Origin: Halorussus lipolyticus
Lineage (GTDB): Archaea; Halobacteriota; Halobacteria; Halobacteriales; Haladaptataceae
Length of the DNA stretch: 64,000 bases
NCBI RefSeq assembly: GCF_029338375.1
Contig: NZ_CP119804.1
Location: 3,306,955 to 3,370,954 of the forward strand
Direction: 5' to 3'
Every line of letters begins with the position of its first letter. Positions within the stretch are counted from its first letter, which is position 1. The translations under genes and the position numbers were made by a program. This document shows positions 33,604 through 44,360 of the stretch, one piece after another. The notes under the pieces were generated by a model. The model searched no databases. It saw nothing but the letters and a program-made list of their open reading frames with translations, and had not been told where the DNA came from.

Positions 33604-34284
33604 CTACTCACCGCGGTCGGTGTCACCGCCGTCAGGGGAGTCGCCCTCGTAAATCGTAGCCCGGACCAGCGTCTCGGTCGCGCGCCGAAGTCGCTCCGAG
33701 ACCGCCTGCCGGGAGACGCCAAGCACCTCTGCGAGGTCTTCGAGTTCGGACTGGCGGGGGACCTCGAAATACCCCATCTCGGTCGCGGTCTGGAGCGTCT
33801 CGTGCTGGCGGTCGGTCAAGCCGAGCGTGTTCTCCGTCTCGCGTCCGGCATCGTACAACTGCCGGAGGTCGAACGTAAGGTCTCGGTCCTCGCAGAAATC
33901 GACGTACTCCCGGAGCGACTCCCGGTCGGGGAACCGAATCCGGACGCGCCACCCGTCGCCGACCCGCTCCGACGAGACGAACACGCCGCCGAGGTCGGCC
34001 CACGCGTGATAGGTCATCTGGTCGCTTCCCTCCGGAGTCAACTCGACTTGATAGAGTCGCTGGTCGTCCACTTCCGCCAGCACCGCCGCGTCCTCGACGG
34101 TCGGGTCGTCGGCCAAACCGTCCTCGAAGGCCTCGAAATCGCCGTCCACGGTCCAGAACGTGATTGCGAAGGGCTTGGTATCTCGGGAGGTCTGTTGCTC
34201 GAAGTTGATGGTCATCTCGGGGGCCTCCCGAATCGCGGTCCGCAGGACGGGCGTCTCCAGATAGAAGTCCGCGATGAGGGTCAT
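33604..34284 (-). CDS. bacterio-opsin-activator-type HTH regulator
   Basis: A 226-residue regulator. The first 150 residues are a beta-rich sensor-like domain (LETPVLRTAIREAPEMTINF). The C-terminus, LGLTDRQHETLQTATEMGYF then PRQSELEDLAEVLGVSRQAV, is the HTH_10 domain that ends in haloarchaeal Bat-type activators. It likely activates or represses genes in response to an unknown signal. It directly abuts the end of the glycosyltransferase gene and is divergent from the small regulator gene to its right. Confidence 0.87.
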   Translation of the reverse strand: MTLIADFYLETPVLRTAIREAPEMTINFEQQTSRDTKPFAITFWTVDGDFEAFEDGLADDPTVEDAAVLAEVDDQRLYQVELTPEGSDQMTYHAWADLGGVFVSSERVGDGWRVRIRFPDRESLREYVDFCEDRDLTFDLRQLYDAGRETENTLGLTDRQHETLQTATEMGYFEVPRQSELEDLAEVLGVSRQAVSERLRRATETLVRATIYEGDSPDGGDTDRGE

Positions 34285-34434
34285 ACGACGAGTACGACGC
34301 CTGAGAGTTTAATCGGTTGGGTCCGCTTTCGATTCCGAACGGTCGTGAAACGGTTGCAACGGTCCCGGTCGTCGCTACGGAACGGGTGGGAACGAATCAA
34401 TCGCTTAAGTGGCCCGTGGCGGTATCCGGAGATG

Positions 34435-34824
34435 ATGTTAGATGAACACGTAGGGAGCGTCCGCGAGCGAATCGACCGCTCGTGCGACCTCCTCAGTAGT
34501 TCCTATCGTCGGCACGTTATCTACGCCCTCCAAGCGGACGGTCCGGCGAGCGTCGGCGAACTCGCAGACGCGGTGGTCTCGGCCGGAATCGCAGACGAGC
34601 ACGAGCGGGCGATGGCGTCGCTCGTCCACAACCACCTCCCGAAACTCGCTGAATTCGACGTAGTGACCTACGACGGCCCGAACGACGAGGTATCGCTGGA
34701 CGACGGCATCGCTGGCCTCGAACCGTTTCTGACGACCGCGGCCCGAGCGGAGACCGAGAGCGAACCCCGCGCGTTCGCCGAGGTGGCCTCGCCGGACAGT
34801 ATCGCGCGGAACGCGCCCGACTAA
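34435..34824 (+). CDS. small HTH-like regulator (DUF7344 type), paralogue 1
   Basis: A 129-residue protein from ATG 34435 (an adjacent ATG at 34432 adds one residue). SCDLLSSSYRRHVIYALQAD and ASLVHNHLPKLAEFDVVTYD match the haloarchaeal winged-helix pattern I associate with DUF7344: a helix with an RR-x-V-I-Y-L turn, then H-x-HLPKL. It probably binds DNA. It shares the same domain layout with the convergent gene at 34821-35225 and overlaps its stop by four bases (CTAA). Confidence 0.72.
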   Translation: MLDEHVGSVRERIDRSCDLLSSSYRRHVIYALQADGPASVGELADAVVSAGIADEHERAMASLVHNHLPKLAEFDVVTYDGPNDEVSLDDGIAGLEPFLTTAARAETESEPRAFAEVASPDSIARNAPD

Positions 34825-35225
34825 TCGTCTCGATTCCGGATGCGCTCGTGCCAGCGTTCGAGTCGCTCGCTCCCCCAGTATCGAACCTCCTCGTTGCGGG
34901 CGTCGTAATCCACGACGCCGGTGTCAACTAGTTTCGGCACGTGGACGTGATGGAGCATCGTCTGCACGCGGTCGGCACTCGGTGGGTCGGCGGCGCACTC
35001 GTCGGTCCGGGAGGCGAGATAGGTAGCGAGTTCGTCGATGGTCACTGTCCGGTCGTCTCCGTCTTGGAGATAGTCGATAACGACTCGCCGGTCGTGGTCG
35101 GCGAGGAGTTCGAGCGTCGTATCTATCGACAGCGAAACGTCACCGACTGGTCGTCGGTCACGCGCGCTATCGGTACAGTCGTCGCTGTCGTCGGATTGGT
35201 CGTCGTCTCCCCCATTCTCAGACAT
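34821..35225 (-). CDS. small HTH-like regulator (DUF7344 type), paralogue 2
   Basis: A 134-residue protein with a 30-residue Asp/Ser-rich leader and then the same domain as its convergent neighbour: TLELLADHDRRVVIDYLQDG and QTMLHHVHVPKLVDTGVVDY. The shared DRRxVxxYL and H-x-H-x-PKL elements indicate paralogy. It ends with a basic RLERWHERIRNRDD tail. It is transcribed convergently with paralogue 1, the two stop codons overlapping. The regulatory targets are unknown. Confidence 0.75.
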   Translation of the reverse strand: MSENGGDDDQSDDSDDCTDSARDRRPVGDVSLSIDTTLELLADHDRRVVIDYLQDGDDRTVTIDELATYLASRTDECAADPPSADRVQTMLHHVHVPKLVDTGVVDYDARNEEVRYWGSERLERWHERIRNRDD

Positions 35226-35342
35226 CCGCTTCCGCCCCGGCGTGTAAACCGTCGGCTCACACCTAAGAATTGTGCCCGACCCAGAGCGTCGCGCGTGAGA
35301 CCGTCAGCGACTCGTCGGCGTCCGCCGACGGTCGCCAACCGC

Positions 35343-36167
35343 TCAGAAGTCTCCCGGAAGCGAATCGGCCAGCACCCGCCGGGCGTTCTTGTCGAAGACC
35401 TTCCGCATCGCGTCCTCGGGCACGTCGAGGGTCAGAATCTCCATCACCGCCACGTTGGGGTGGGAACTGGGCGCGCCGCTTCCGAACAGCACCCGGTCGG
35501 GGTGTTCCATGACCGCCCGCTCCAACAGGTCCCGATACCGGACGTAACTCGTGTCGAGGTAACACTCGTCGTGGCGCTCCAACAGGTCGATGGCGTCGGT
35601 CATCAACTCCCGGTTCAGCGGGTGGCCGCCGAAGTGGGCCAGAATGACGGGGAACGACCGCGCGAGGAGGTCGTCCTCGGCGGTCTTCGGCGAGAACCCC
35701 TCGCCGCCGTGGACCAAGACGGGGAGACCGACCTCCTCTAACTGGTCGAGTGTCTCCTCGTCGGGCAGGCCGTCTTTGGCGGGGTCGAGTTTGAAGCCGT
35801 GAAATCGGTCGTCGTAGGCGTACTGCTCTACGTCCTCGGGCGAAGTGTGGTGGTCCTGCCGTCGCGCGGTCAGGTTTCGAAGCCGCGACGAGGCCGTCTC
35901 GCCGGGATTTCGCGGGCCGTCGATGCGGGCGAACGCGAGGAAGGGCCTATCGACACTCCGGCGCGCGACGGCGTTGTTCGCGCTGACGTAGCTCCCGCCG
36001 TCTCGCGGTCCGGGGAACACGACCGACCGCACGACTCCCGCTTGGTGCATCTCTCGTTCCAATCTATCAGGACTGATAGCCCGCCCGCGGGTCTGGACGC
36101 CCCCGGCGTCGGCGTTGAGCCGTGCGTGTACGTCCACCACCCGGAAGCGATGCTCCAACTCCAGCAT
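35343..36167 (-). CDS. amidohydrolase-family TIM-barrel hydrolase
   Basis: A 274-residue member of the amidohydrolase_2 group. VVDVHARLNAD (in place of the usual DxHxH), VLVHGGEGFS, VILAHFGGHP and RVLFGSGAPSSHP mark metal and active-site loops. The HxH motif at the N-terminus is reduced to a single His, so metal binding may differ. The start is ATG 36167, where homology begins; an upstream in-frame ATG at 36212 is not conserved in pattern. Possible roles include decarboxylation or hydrolysis of a small carboxylic acid. Confidence 0.8.
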   Translation of the reverse strand: MLELEHRFRVVDVHARLNADAGGVQTRGRAISPDRLEREMHQAGVVRSVVFPGPRDGGSYVSANNAVARRSVDRPFLAFARIDGPRNPGETASSRLRNLTARRQDHHTSPEDVEQYAYDDRFHGFKLDPAKDGLPDEETLDQLEEVGLPVLVHGGEGFSPKTAEDDLLARSFPVILAHFGGHPLNRELMTDAIDLLERHDECYLDTSYVRYRDLLERAVMEHPDRVLFGSGAPSSHPNVAVMEILTLDVPEDAMRKVFDKNARRVLADSLPGDF

Positions 36168-36557
36168 CGTGGGTGGCTTCGGAACTACCCTATTTCTTAG
36201 TGTCGGTTGCACTCGGCAGGAGTTGGATACGATGTGAGAGTAGCGATTACGACCTCGAAAGCCCTCGCGCGGTTCGCCCTTTCAGTCCGCCACGGACCGA
36301 ACAAGGTCCGCCGGGCGAGACCGGTCGGTTGATTCACTATGCCGAACGATTTGGCGGACCGGTCTCGGATGTGTTCGGCTGACCAACTGCCAGCGAACGC
36401 CCGGACGAACAACCGGCAGGGTGCGCCCGGTCGAACTTCTCTCGGGCGGGACTTCAGTAGACGTTCACACTAATGCCGGTGGTCACAACCACTATTTAGG
36501 ACAACAAGACAATCTTTTAAGACAACAAAATATTGCTAAAGGAAACGTAGAGGAGTC
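36168..36557. repeat. intergenic gap with hairpin element A4 and AT-rich terminator region
   Basis: 390 bp without a gene. The family A element lies at 36254-36290 in inverted orientation: CTCGAAAGCCCTCGCGCGG then TTCGCCCTTTCAGTCCGCC, a compact version like that at 18466. From 36490 to 36550 the DNA is AT-rich with a direct repeat of (A)GACAACAA, and it probably serves to terminate katG transcription on the minus strand and anything entering on the plus strand. Confidence 0.6.
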
Positions 36558-38780
<2,223 letters not shown>

Positions 38781-38960
38781 TTAGCTCACTCGTTCGAAAC
38801 GACGAACTGCTATTACAAAAAGTAGGCGGTCTTCGGCAGTCTCAAATTCTTGAAAGAGCAATATTTTTTGTTGAAGTTGGAAATGGGTGGGATGGATGTC
38901 GGTATTCGGCCGGTCTGAGGACCATCATTTGTGGTACCACTCGACACGAACTGCGAGTAA

Positions 38961-38974
38961 AGTTTATATAGAAG
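38961..38974 (+). promoter_or_regulatory. TATA box of the thermosome gene
   Basis: AGTTTATATAGAAG lies about 35 bp before the thermosome ATG (39004). It is the strongest TATA match among the chaperone genes here; initiation would fall near 38993 and give a leader of about 10 nt (ACGGGGAGTAACC). Confidence 0.6.
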
Positions 38975-39003
38975 TTTAGACATCTTTTAGACGGGGAGTA
39001 ACC

Positions 39004-40596
39004 ATGGCAGACTCACACTCCGGACAGCAACGCATGGGAGGCCGACCGATGTTCGTCCTCGCGGAGGGGACCGAGCGAACGCAGGGCCGAGACGCACAGA
39101 AGTCGAACATCTCGGCCGGGAGGGCGGTCAGCGAGGCGGTACGCACCACGCTCGGGCCTCGCGGGATGGACAAGATGCTGGTCACGGACACCGGCGACGT
39201 GACCATCACCAACGACGGCGCGACCATCCTGAACACGATGGACATCGAGCATCCCGCCGCCCAGATGATTGTCGAAGTCGCTGAGGCCCAAGAGGAGGAA
39301 GTCGGCGACGGGACTACGACCGCGGCGGTGCTGGCGGGCGAACTGCTGTCGAAGGCCGAGCAACTGCTGGACGACGACGTACACCCGACGACCATCGTAG
39401 AAGGCTACGCCGAGGCCCGCGAGTTGGCCCTCGGCGCGGTCGATGACCTCGTTCTTGACGACGAACTGGACGACGAACTCCTCCGGCACGTCGCTGAGTC
39501 GAGCATGACCGGTAAGGGCACCGGCGACGTGACCACCGACAAACTCGCCGACGCGGTGGTCCGGGCGGTCCGCCACGTCGAGGGCGACGAGGGCGTCGTC
39601 CGCGACAACATCCGGGTCCACACTCAGACCGGTGGCTCCTCGTCCGCCACCGAACTCGTGGAGGGCGTCATCAGCGACGCCGAGGCGGTCCACGCCAACA
39701 TGCCCACCGAGGTCGAAGACGCCACCATCGCGGTCGTAGACGAGAAGTTCGGCGTCCGCGAGACCGAAATCGACGCCGAGTACAGCGTCGAGAACGTGGA
39801 CCAACTCACCGCCGCGATGGACGCCGAGGAGCGCGAACTCCGCGAATACGCCGACGCGCTCGCCGAGGCCGGTGTCGATGTGGTCTTCTCGACCGACTCC
39901 ATCGACGACCGCGCCGGGGCTTTCCTCGCCGACGCGGGCCTCCTCGCCTTCGAGAGCGTCGGCGACGACGAGGCCCGCGCCATCGCCTCCGCGACCGGCG
40001 CGAGCAGGACCAGCAAGGTCGCGGACATCGAGGACGCCGACCTCGGACGCGCCGAGACGGTCCGGGTCCGGACCTTCGGCGACGACGACCTCGCGTTCGT
40101 AGAGGGCGGCGCGGCCGCCGAGGCGGTCACGATGCTGATTCGGGGCGGCACCGAACACGTCGTGGACGAACTCGAACGCGCCCTCTCGGACGCCATCGAC
40201 GTGGTGACTGCCGCGCTCGACACCGGCGGCGTCGTCCCCGGCGCTGGCGCGACCGAAATCGTCTCTGCCGACCGAGTGCGCGAGGAGGCCGCCAGCGTCG
40301 AAGGTCGCAAGCAACTCGCGGTCGAGGCCTTCGCCGACGCCCTCGACGTGCTTCCGCGCACCCTCGCCGAGAACACCGGCATGGACCCCATCGACGGACT
40401 GGTGGACCTCCGCGCCGAGAACGACGACAACGAGGGCCGGGCCGGAATCATCGCCGAGGGCGAACACGGCGAGGTCGGCAATCCCGTGGAAGCGGGCGTC
40501 CTCGACCCCGCCGCAGTCAAGCGCGAGGCCTTCGAGTCGGCGACCGAAGCCGCGACGATGATTGCGCGCATCGACGACGTGATTGCGGCGGAATGA
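39004..40596 (+). CDS. thermosome subunit (group II chaperonin)
   Basis: A 530-residue TCP-1-family chaperonin subunit that folds proteins in an ATP-driven double ring. Nucleotide-binding segments are [12 protein letters not shown], the GDGTTT motif at 101-106 and [10 protein letters not shown] near the end. It ends in [12 protein letters not shown] without the Gly/Met-rich tail found on many haloarchaeal thermosome subunits, so it may be the more divergent third-type paralogue. Other subunits are presumably elsewhere. It is divergent from katG, and a strong TATA box precedes it. Confidence 0.93.
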   Translation: MADSHSGQQRMGGRPMFVLAEGTERTQGRDAQKSNISAGRAVSEAVRTTLGPRGMDKMLVTDTGDVTITNDGATILNTMDIEHPAAQMIVEVAEAQEEEVGDGTTTAAVLAGELLSKAEQLLDDDVHPTTIVEGYAEARELALGAVDDLVLDDELDDELLRHVAESSMTGKGTGDVTTDKLADAVVRAVRHVEGDEGVVRDNIRVHTQTGGSSSATELVEGVISDAEAVHANMPTEVEDATIAVVDEKFGVRETEIDAEYSVENVDQLTAAMDAEERELREYADALAEAGVDVVFSTDSIDDRAGAFLADAGLLAFESVGDDEARAIASATGASRTSKVADIEDADLGRAETVRVRTFGDDDLAFVEGGAAAEAVTMLIRGGTEHVVDELERALSDAIDVVTAALDTGGVVPGAGATEIVSADRVREEAASVEGRKQLAVEAFADALDVLPRTLAENTGMDPIDGLVDLRAENDDNEGRAGIIAEGEHGEVGNPVEAGVLDPAAVKREAFESATEAATMIARIDDVIAAE

Positions 40597-40629
40597 TCTC
40601 GTAGCGGCCGTTCTCTCGGACTTTCCTTT

Positions 40630-41436
40630 TTATCGCAGTTCCGCGCCCTCGGGACACACCTCAGTCTGGTTCTCCAGCACACCCTCGACGCCGACCGCGA
40701 ACACGGTTTCGCCGACCATCGCCATGCTGGCGGTCCCACCCGCCGCTTCGACCGCTTCGACCGCCTCGCGGACCTCCTCGGTCGGCAGGTCGATTGCCTG
40801 TGCGAACGCCCACGATTTCCGGGTCAGGTCCGCGAGTGCGGGGTCGTCGGGGAGCGCGTCGAGAACGGCGGTGCCTTCGCGCTGGACGCGAGCCATCAGG
40901 TCGTCGTCGGCCAAGGCGCCCTCGGTGGCGATGGAACCGAACGACGAGTACTCGATGGTCGTCTCACGCGCGAACTTCTGTGGTTCCCCACCGTCGCCGA
41001 CCACGAGGCCGCCGCGATTTTGCACGAACACGTCGCCGAGACCGGTCCCGGCCTCGACTTCGGCGCGGTGGGCGACTTCGAGGAGGTCCTCGCGGGTCAT
41101 CGAGAGGTCGAACTCCTCGTTGACAGCGAGGACGGTGGCGAGGGTGGCCGCCCCGCTCGCGCCGAACCCCCTGCCGATGGGGACCTCGGCGGTGAGGTCG
41201 GCGCGAACCGCCGCGTCCGGCAGGTCGAGTTTTCCGAGGGCCAACTCGACCGGTTCGAAAGCGGTCGGTTCGCCGCCGACCGTGACGAGTGGTCCGTCAC
41301 GGTCGGTCTCGTCTCGGGCCTGCTGTACGTCCGCAATCATCCCGTCGGCGATGGCGACGCTCGCGCCCTTCGACTGGTCTGCCGTCTCGCCCGGCGCGAA
41401 GACGGCGGTGACGCTTCCGGGGGCGAAGGCTCTCAT
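40630..41436 (-). CDS. pantoate kinase (GHMP family)
   Basis: A 268-residue GHMP-superfamily kinase of the archaeal pantoate kinase type, which phosphorylates pantoate as the first of two steps in archaeal CoA synthesis. The ATP loop is PIGRGFGASGAATLA at about 86-100; VTAVFAPGETAD near the N-terminus and GTGLGDVFVQNRGGLVV are family features. The partner phosphopantothenate synthetase is not in the window. It converges with the thermosome gene. Confidence 0.85.
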   Translation of the reverse strand: MRAFAPGSVTAVFAPGETADQSKGASVAIADGMIADVQQARDETDRDGPLVTVGGEPTAFEPVELALGKLDLPDAAVRADLTAEVPIGRGFGASGAATLATVLAVNEEFDLSMTREDLLEVAHRAEVEAGTGLGDVFVQNRGGLVVGDGGEPQKFARETTIEYSSFGSIATEGALADDDLMARVQREGTAVLDALPDDPALADLTRKSWAFAQAIDLPTEEVREAVEAVEAAGGTASMAMVGETVFAVGVEGVLENQTEVCPEGAELR

Positions 41437-41475
41437 AAGCGTTGGTGGGAGAGCAAGGGGTTTAGTACGTGCCCT

Positions 41476-41720
41476 TCACCGATGCTCATCGACCCACTCG
41501 CACCAACTTTCGAAGTCTTCCGCACCGCATTGATTCGCTATTGACTGCAGTGTCCCGGTGCGTATTCGGTCGTGGAGTGGGACCGTGACGGTTCGGACTT
41601 CTCCTGTATCAGGATTCGTGTACTTCAGAATCACGTGACTGCCGCGCTGTCGGTCCTTTCGGTAGTTGAAATCGTGAGCGCGCTGATTACGTCACGCCCA
41701 GAAAAGTCGCGTGATACCAC
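41476..41720 (-). pseudogene. hicA: frameshifted hicA-like toxin gene
   Basis: From a GTG at 41720 the frame reads VVSRDFSGRDVISAL and then, near 41674-41678, must shift frame to continue HDFNYRKDRQRGSHVILKY, TVTVPLHDRIRTGTLQSIAN and CGAEDFESWCEWVDEHR before TGA. These two parts together are a complete HicA (YcfA) mRNA interferase with the GSHVILKY active region. The 245-nt span is one base short of a whole number of codons, so a single-base loss explains it. As read, translation would stop about 30 residues in. Its antitoxin gene hicB lies 2 nt upstream. Confidence 0.7.
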
Positions 41721-41722
41721 AG

Positions 41723-41983
41723 TTATTCATCGAACCACGGCGCGTCAGGTTCCGGCGCGTCAGGTTCCGGCGCGTCAGGTTCCGGCGCGTCCGTGTCCTC
41801 GGCCCGCGCTTCCTTCGTGAGCGCGACTGCCTCGTCCAAATTGTCGAGTGCTTTGCTCCGAGTTTCGCCTTGACTTGCGACCCCAGTCTCCTCGTCGATG
41901 GCCGACCACCATCCGTCGTCCTCCTGAACGAGGTGGATTTCCCGACGCGGATTCCCCGAATCGCGTCCCGCACGAGTTGCCAT
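41723..41983 (-). CDS. hicB: HicB-like antitoxin with EPDAP repeats
   Basis: An 86-residue HicB-family antitoxin. REIHLVQEDDGWWSAIDEET and GVASQGETRSKALDNLDEAV match the RNase-H-like HicB fold that neutralises HicA. The C-terminus ends in a (EPDAP)-type repeat, three to four copies, encoded by a 15-bp tandem repeat (GGCGCGTCAGGTTCC on the plus strand). ATG 41983 is chosen because the fold begins there. It is followed 2 nt later by the broken hicA, so this looks like a decaying toxin-antitoxin module with an intact antitoxin. Confidence 0.78.
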   Translation of the reverse strand: MATRAGRDSGNPRREIHLVQEDDGWWSAIDEETGVASQGETRSKALDNLDEAVALTKEARAEDTDAPEPDAPEPDAPEPDAPWFDE

Positions 41984-42149
41984 ATTGATTGCACGTTCGG
42001 GTAGCAACCTCAAAAGCCTGTCCCTGCCCAAACACGGCCTTTTTTGCTAGCAGGTAATCCACCAGCCCGGAGTGCAAAATTGTAATCCTCTGCTTAAGAA
42101 GTATATTTGATTCCGGCGCGGGTTCTACGTCGAATCTCGGCCAGCAGTA

Positions 42150-42347
42150 TCAGTTTTCGTCTCGCCGGAAGTACGCCGAGACGAGGACGCCGAGCGTAAT
42201 CGTGGACAGGCCGACGTAGCTGATTTCGTCGCCGCCGGAAACGGTGGCCTCGATGGCGACGAGATAGCCGAGGCCGATGCCCATGAGGAAGACGCCGAGT
42301 TTCTCGCCGAGGAGACCAGTCGGCGAATCGTCGTTTGCTACCGACAT
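42150..42347 (-). CDS. small membrane protein (two segments)
   Basis: A 65-residue protein with hydrophobic segments at about 17-33 (KLGVFLMGIGLGYLVAIEA) and 43-58 (YVGLSTITLGVLVSAYF), a soluble N-terminus and a short charged C-terminus (RRDEN). No recognised domain. An AT-rich region with TTATAAT-like sequence lies just upstream, so it likely has its own promoter. Confidence 0.65.
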   Translation of the reverse strand: MSVANDDSPTGLLGEKLGVFLMGIGLGYLVAIEATVSGGDEISYVGLSTITLGVLVSAYFRRDEN

Positions 42348-42466
42348 GCTCCTGTCTCTGCACCCCGATTATAAATTTGTTATCATATTTGTGGTCGGAC
42401 AAGACGCGGCGGCGGTGACGCCCGACGTTCGGGACCGCGGCCGAGTAGCAACCTTTGTATCCGCGC

Positions 42467-42482
42467 CCCCGGAAATCCGGGG
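42467..42482. promoter_or_regulatory. palindrome between promoter and start of pyrF
   Basis: CCCCGGAAATCCGGGG is a perfect 6-bp inverted repeat with a 4-nt spacer, placed between a TTTGTAT box and the pyrF ATG at 42485. If the mRNA is leaderless, it lies at the DNA level on the transcription start, where a regulator could block initiation. Confidence 0.4.
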
Positions 42483-42484
42483 CA

Positions 42485-43288
42485 ATGACGACGTTCTTCG
42501 ACCGACTCGCCGACCGCATCGCCGACATCGACAGCATCGTCTCGGTCGGACTCGACCCGGATACCGACCGCCTGCCCGAGGCGGTCCGGGACGCCGACCT
42601 GCCGCGCTGGGAGTTCAACCGTCGAATCATCGACGCGACCGCCGAACACGCCGCCGTCTTCAAGCCCAACGCCGCGTTCTACGAGGACTCGGAGGGCTGG
42701 AAAGCACTGGAGCAGACGGTCGAACACGCCCACGAGACGGGCGTCCCGGTCCTGCTCGACGCCAAGCGCGCCGACATCGGCAACACCTCGCGGCAGTACG
42801 CCAAGATTCTGGACTCGGTGGACGCCATCACGCTCAATCCCTTCCTCGGACAGGACGCGCTGGCCCCCTTCCTCGACCGCGAGGACGCCGGCTGTTTTCT
42901 CCTCTGTCGGACCTCGAACCCCGGCGGCGCGGACCTACAGGAGTTGGAACTCGCCAGCGGCGAACTGGTCTACGAGCGCGTCGCCGACCTCGCTAGCGAC
43001 TGGAACGACAACGACAACGTGGGTCTCGTGGTCGGCGCGACCACGCCCGCAGAGCTACGCTCGGTCCGAGAGCGCGTGCCGGACCTCCCGTTCCTCGTCC
43101 CCGGCGTCGGCGCGCAGGGCGGCGACGCGGAGGCCGCGGCGACCCACGCCACGGCCGACAACGGTGCCGGACTGGTCAACTCGACCCGAGGCATCATCTT
43201 CTCGGGCGAGGAGTCCGACCTGCCCTTCGACGAGGCCGCGGGCGAGGCCGCCGCGGACCTCAAAGAGCGCCTGAACCAGTACCGATAG
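42485..43288 (+). CDS. pyrF: orotidine-5'-phosphate decarboxylase
   Basis: A 267-residue enzyme that makes UMP from OMP, the last step of de novo pyrimidine synthesis. It is the longer (type 2) form. Lys60 in FKPNAAFYE and Asp92-x-Lys94-x2-Asp97 in LDAKRADIGNT form the catalytic tetrad; LVPGVGAQGGD is the phosphate loop. ATG 42485 lies about 30 bp after a TTTGTAT box. Cytoplasmic. Confidence 0.93.
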   Translation: MTTFFDRLADRIADIDSIVSVGLDPDTDRLPEAVRDADLPRWEFNRRIIDATAEHAAVFKPNAAFYEDSEGWKALEQTVEHAHETGVPVLLDAKRADIGNTSRQYAKILDSVDAITLNPFLGQDALAPFLDREDAGCFLLCRTSNPGGADLQELELASGELVYERVADLASDWNDNDNVGLVVGATTPAELRSVRERVPDLPFLVPGVGAQGGDAEAAATHATADNGAGLVNSTRGIIFSGEESDLPFDEAAGEAAADLKERLNQYR

Positions 43289-43319
43289 CCATAATCGCGG
43301 TCGGTTCTAACGTCCGGTC

Positions 43320-43595
43320 GTGAGTACTGACGAGCGCATCTCCAGCAGACCGATTTTCGGGGCGGGCGCGGTCATCGTCGTCCTCCTCGCGGGCGGCATC
43401 GGCGCAGTCGTGGGCGCGTCCGGCCAGAATCGAGCGGTGTCGATGGACCTGCTGGGCGTCGTCTCCTTCCAGATGACGCCGGTTTCGATGGCGGTGTTCG
43501 GGATGGCCCTGACCGCAGGGGTGCTGGCGCTGTTGTTCGGCCTCGTCAGCGTGGCCTCGCGGTACGACGACCAAACCGGAGAGCGAGCGCAGTGA
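43320..43595 (+). CDS. small membrane protein with two segments
   Basis: A 91-residue protein from GTG 43320, 32 nt after pyrF. Hydrophobic segments are AGAVIVVLLAGGIGAVVGA (about 14-32) and VFGMALTAGVLALLFGLVSV (about 59-78). The N-terminus and the C-terminal tail are hydrophilic. Function unknown; the short gap suggests co-transcription with pyrF. Confidence 0.65.
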   Translation: MSTDERISSRPIFGAGAVIVVLLAGGIGAVVGASGQNRAVSMDLLGVVSFQMTPVSMAVFGMALTAGVLALLFGLVSVASRYDDQTGERAQ

Positions 43596-43610
43596 CCGAG
43601 GGCCGGCCCC

Positions 43611-44360
43611 TCACTCGATTCTGATTTCGTCACCGACCGAGACGCCGAAGGCGTCGTCTCCTCGGCCGCGGTTCACCGCGAGTTCGACGTTGCCGTGGCT
43701 TCCGACCGTGACGAGGCGTCGGTTCGGGCCGACCTCGGCGTAGGCCCGCACGACCGGCGCTGACTCGCCATTGACGGTCACTTCCTCGCGGTCGGCCAGC
43801 AGGTCGCTGGGCAAGTTGGTGACGACGTTGCCGAACCCGTCCACGACGAGGACCTCGCCGACCGCCGTGCCGTCCTCGATTGCTGGCTCGGGGAACCGGA
43901 GGTCTTGGTAGTCCTCGACTGGCGTCACGTCGTCGCGTTCGTGGAAGGACTCGACGCCCTCCTCGTGGATTTCGGCCGCAAAAGGCGCGAACACGTCTCG
44001 CCCGTGGAAAGTCGAGCTTTCGGGGTCCAGATACTCGACTTCGAAGACCTCAATGTCGTCGCCAGCGAGTGCTCTCGCTGTCGGGAGGAGGACCCCGTTG
44101 TCCGGGCCGACGAGCGCGTGGTCGCCCGCCCGAATCGCCAGCGCAGACCGGTCGGTGCCGACGCCGGGGTCCACGACGACGAGGTGGACCGCGGGCGGGA
44201 AGTACGGCAGGACCTCCCGGAGCCAGAACCCGGCGGACCGCACGTCCTGCCGGGGGAAATCGTGGGCTACGTCCACCAGTCGCGCGTCGGTCCGCTGGAG
44301 CATCACGCCCTTCATCGCGGCGGGGTAGGGCGTGCCGAAGTCTGAAGCGAGCGTTATCAT
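43611..44360 (-). CDS. SAM hydrolase/halogenase-family protein
   Basis: A 249-residue protein of the S-adenosylmethionine hydroxide adenosyltransferase family (DUF62), which splits SAM to adenosine and methionine. It has the family motifs TLASDFGTPYPAAMKGVML, VVDPGVGTDRSALAIR, LVGPDNGVLLP and STFHGRDVFAP. The chloride/fluoride-specific loop of halogenases is not obvious, so hydrolysis is likely. It converges on the small membrane gene. An intergenic hairpin region lies upstream. Confidence 0.87.
   Translation of the reverse strand: MITLASDFGTPYPAAMKGVMLQRTDARLVDVAHDFPRQDVRSAGFWLREVLPYFPPAVHLVVVDPGVGTDRSALAIRAGDHALVGPDNGVLLPTARALAGDDIEVFEVEYLDPESSTFHGRDVFAPFAAEIHEEGVESFHERDDVTPVEDYQDLRFPEPAIEDGTAVGEVLVVDGFGNVVTNLPSDLLADREEVTVNGESAPVVRAYAEVGPNRRLVTVGSHGNVELAVNRGRGDDAFGVSVGDEIRIE

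Noticed and set aside
41740..41795. Tandem 15-bp repeat as a possible replication-origin iteron
   Set aside because: It is in frame inside hicB and codes EPDAP units; there is no AT-rich unwinding element or Orc1/Cdc6 gene beside it.
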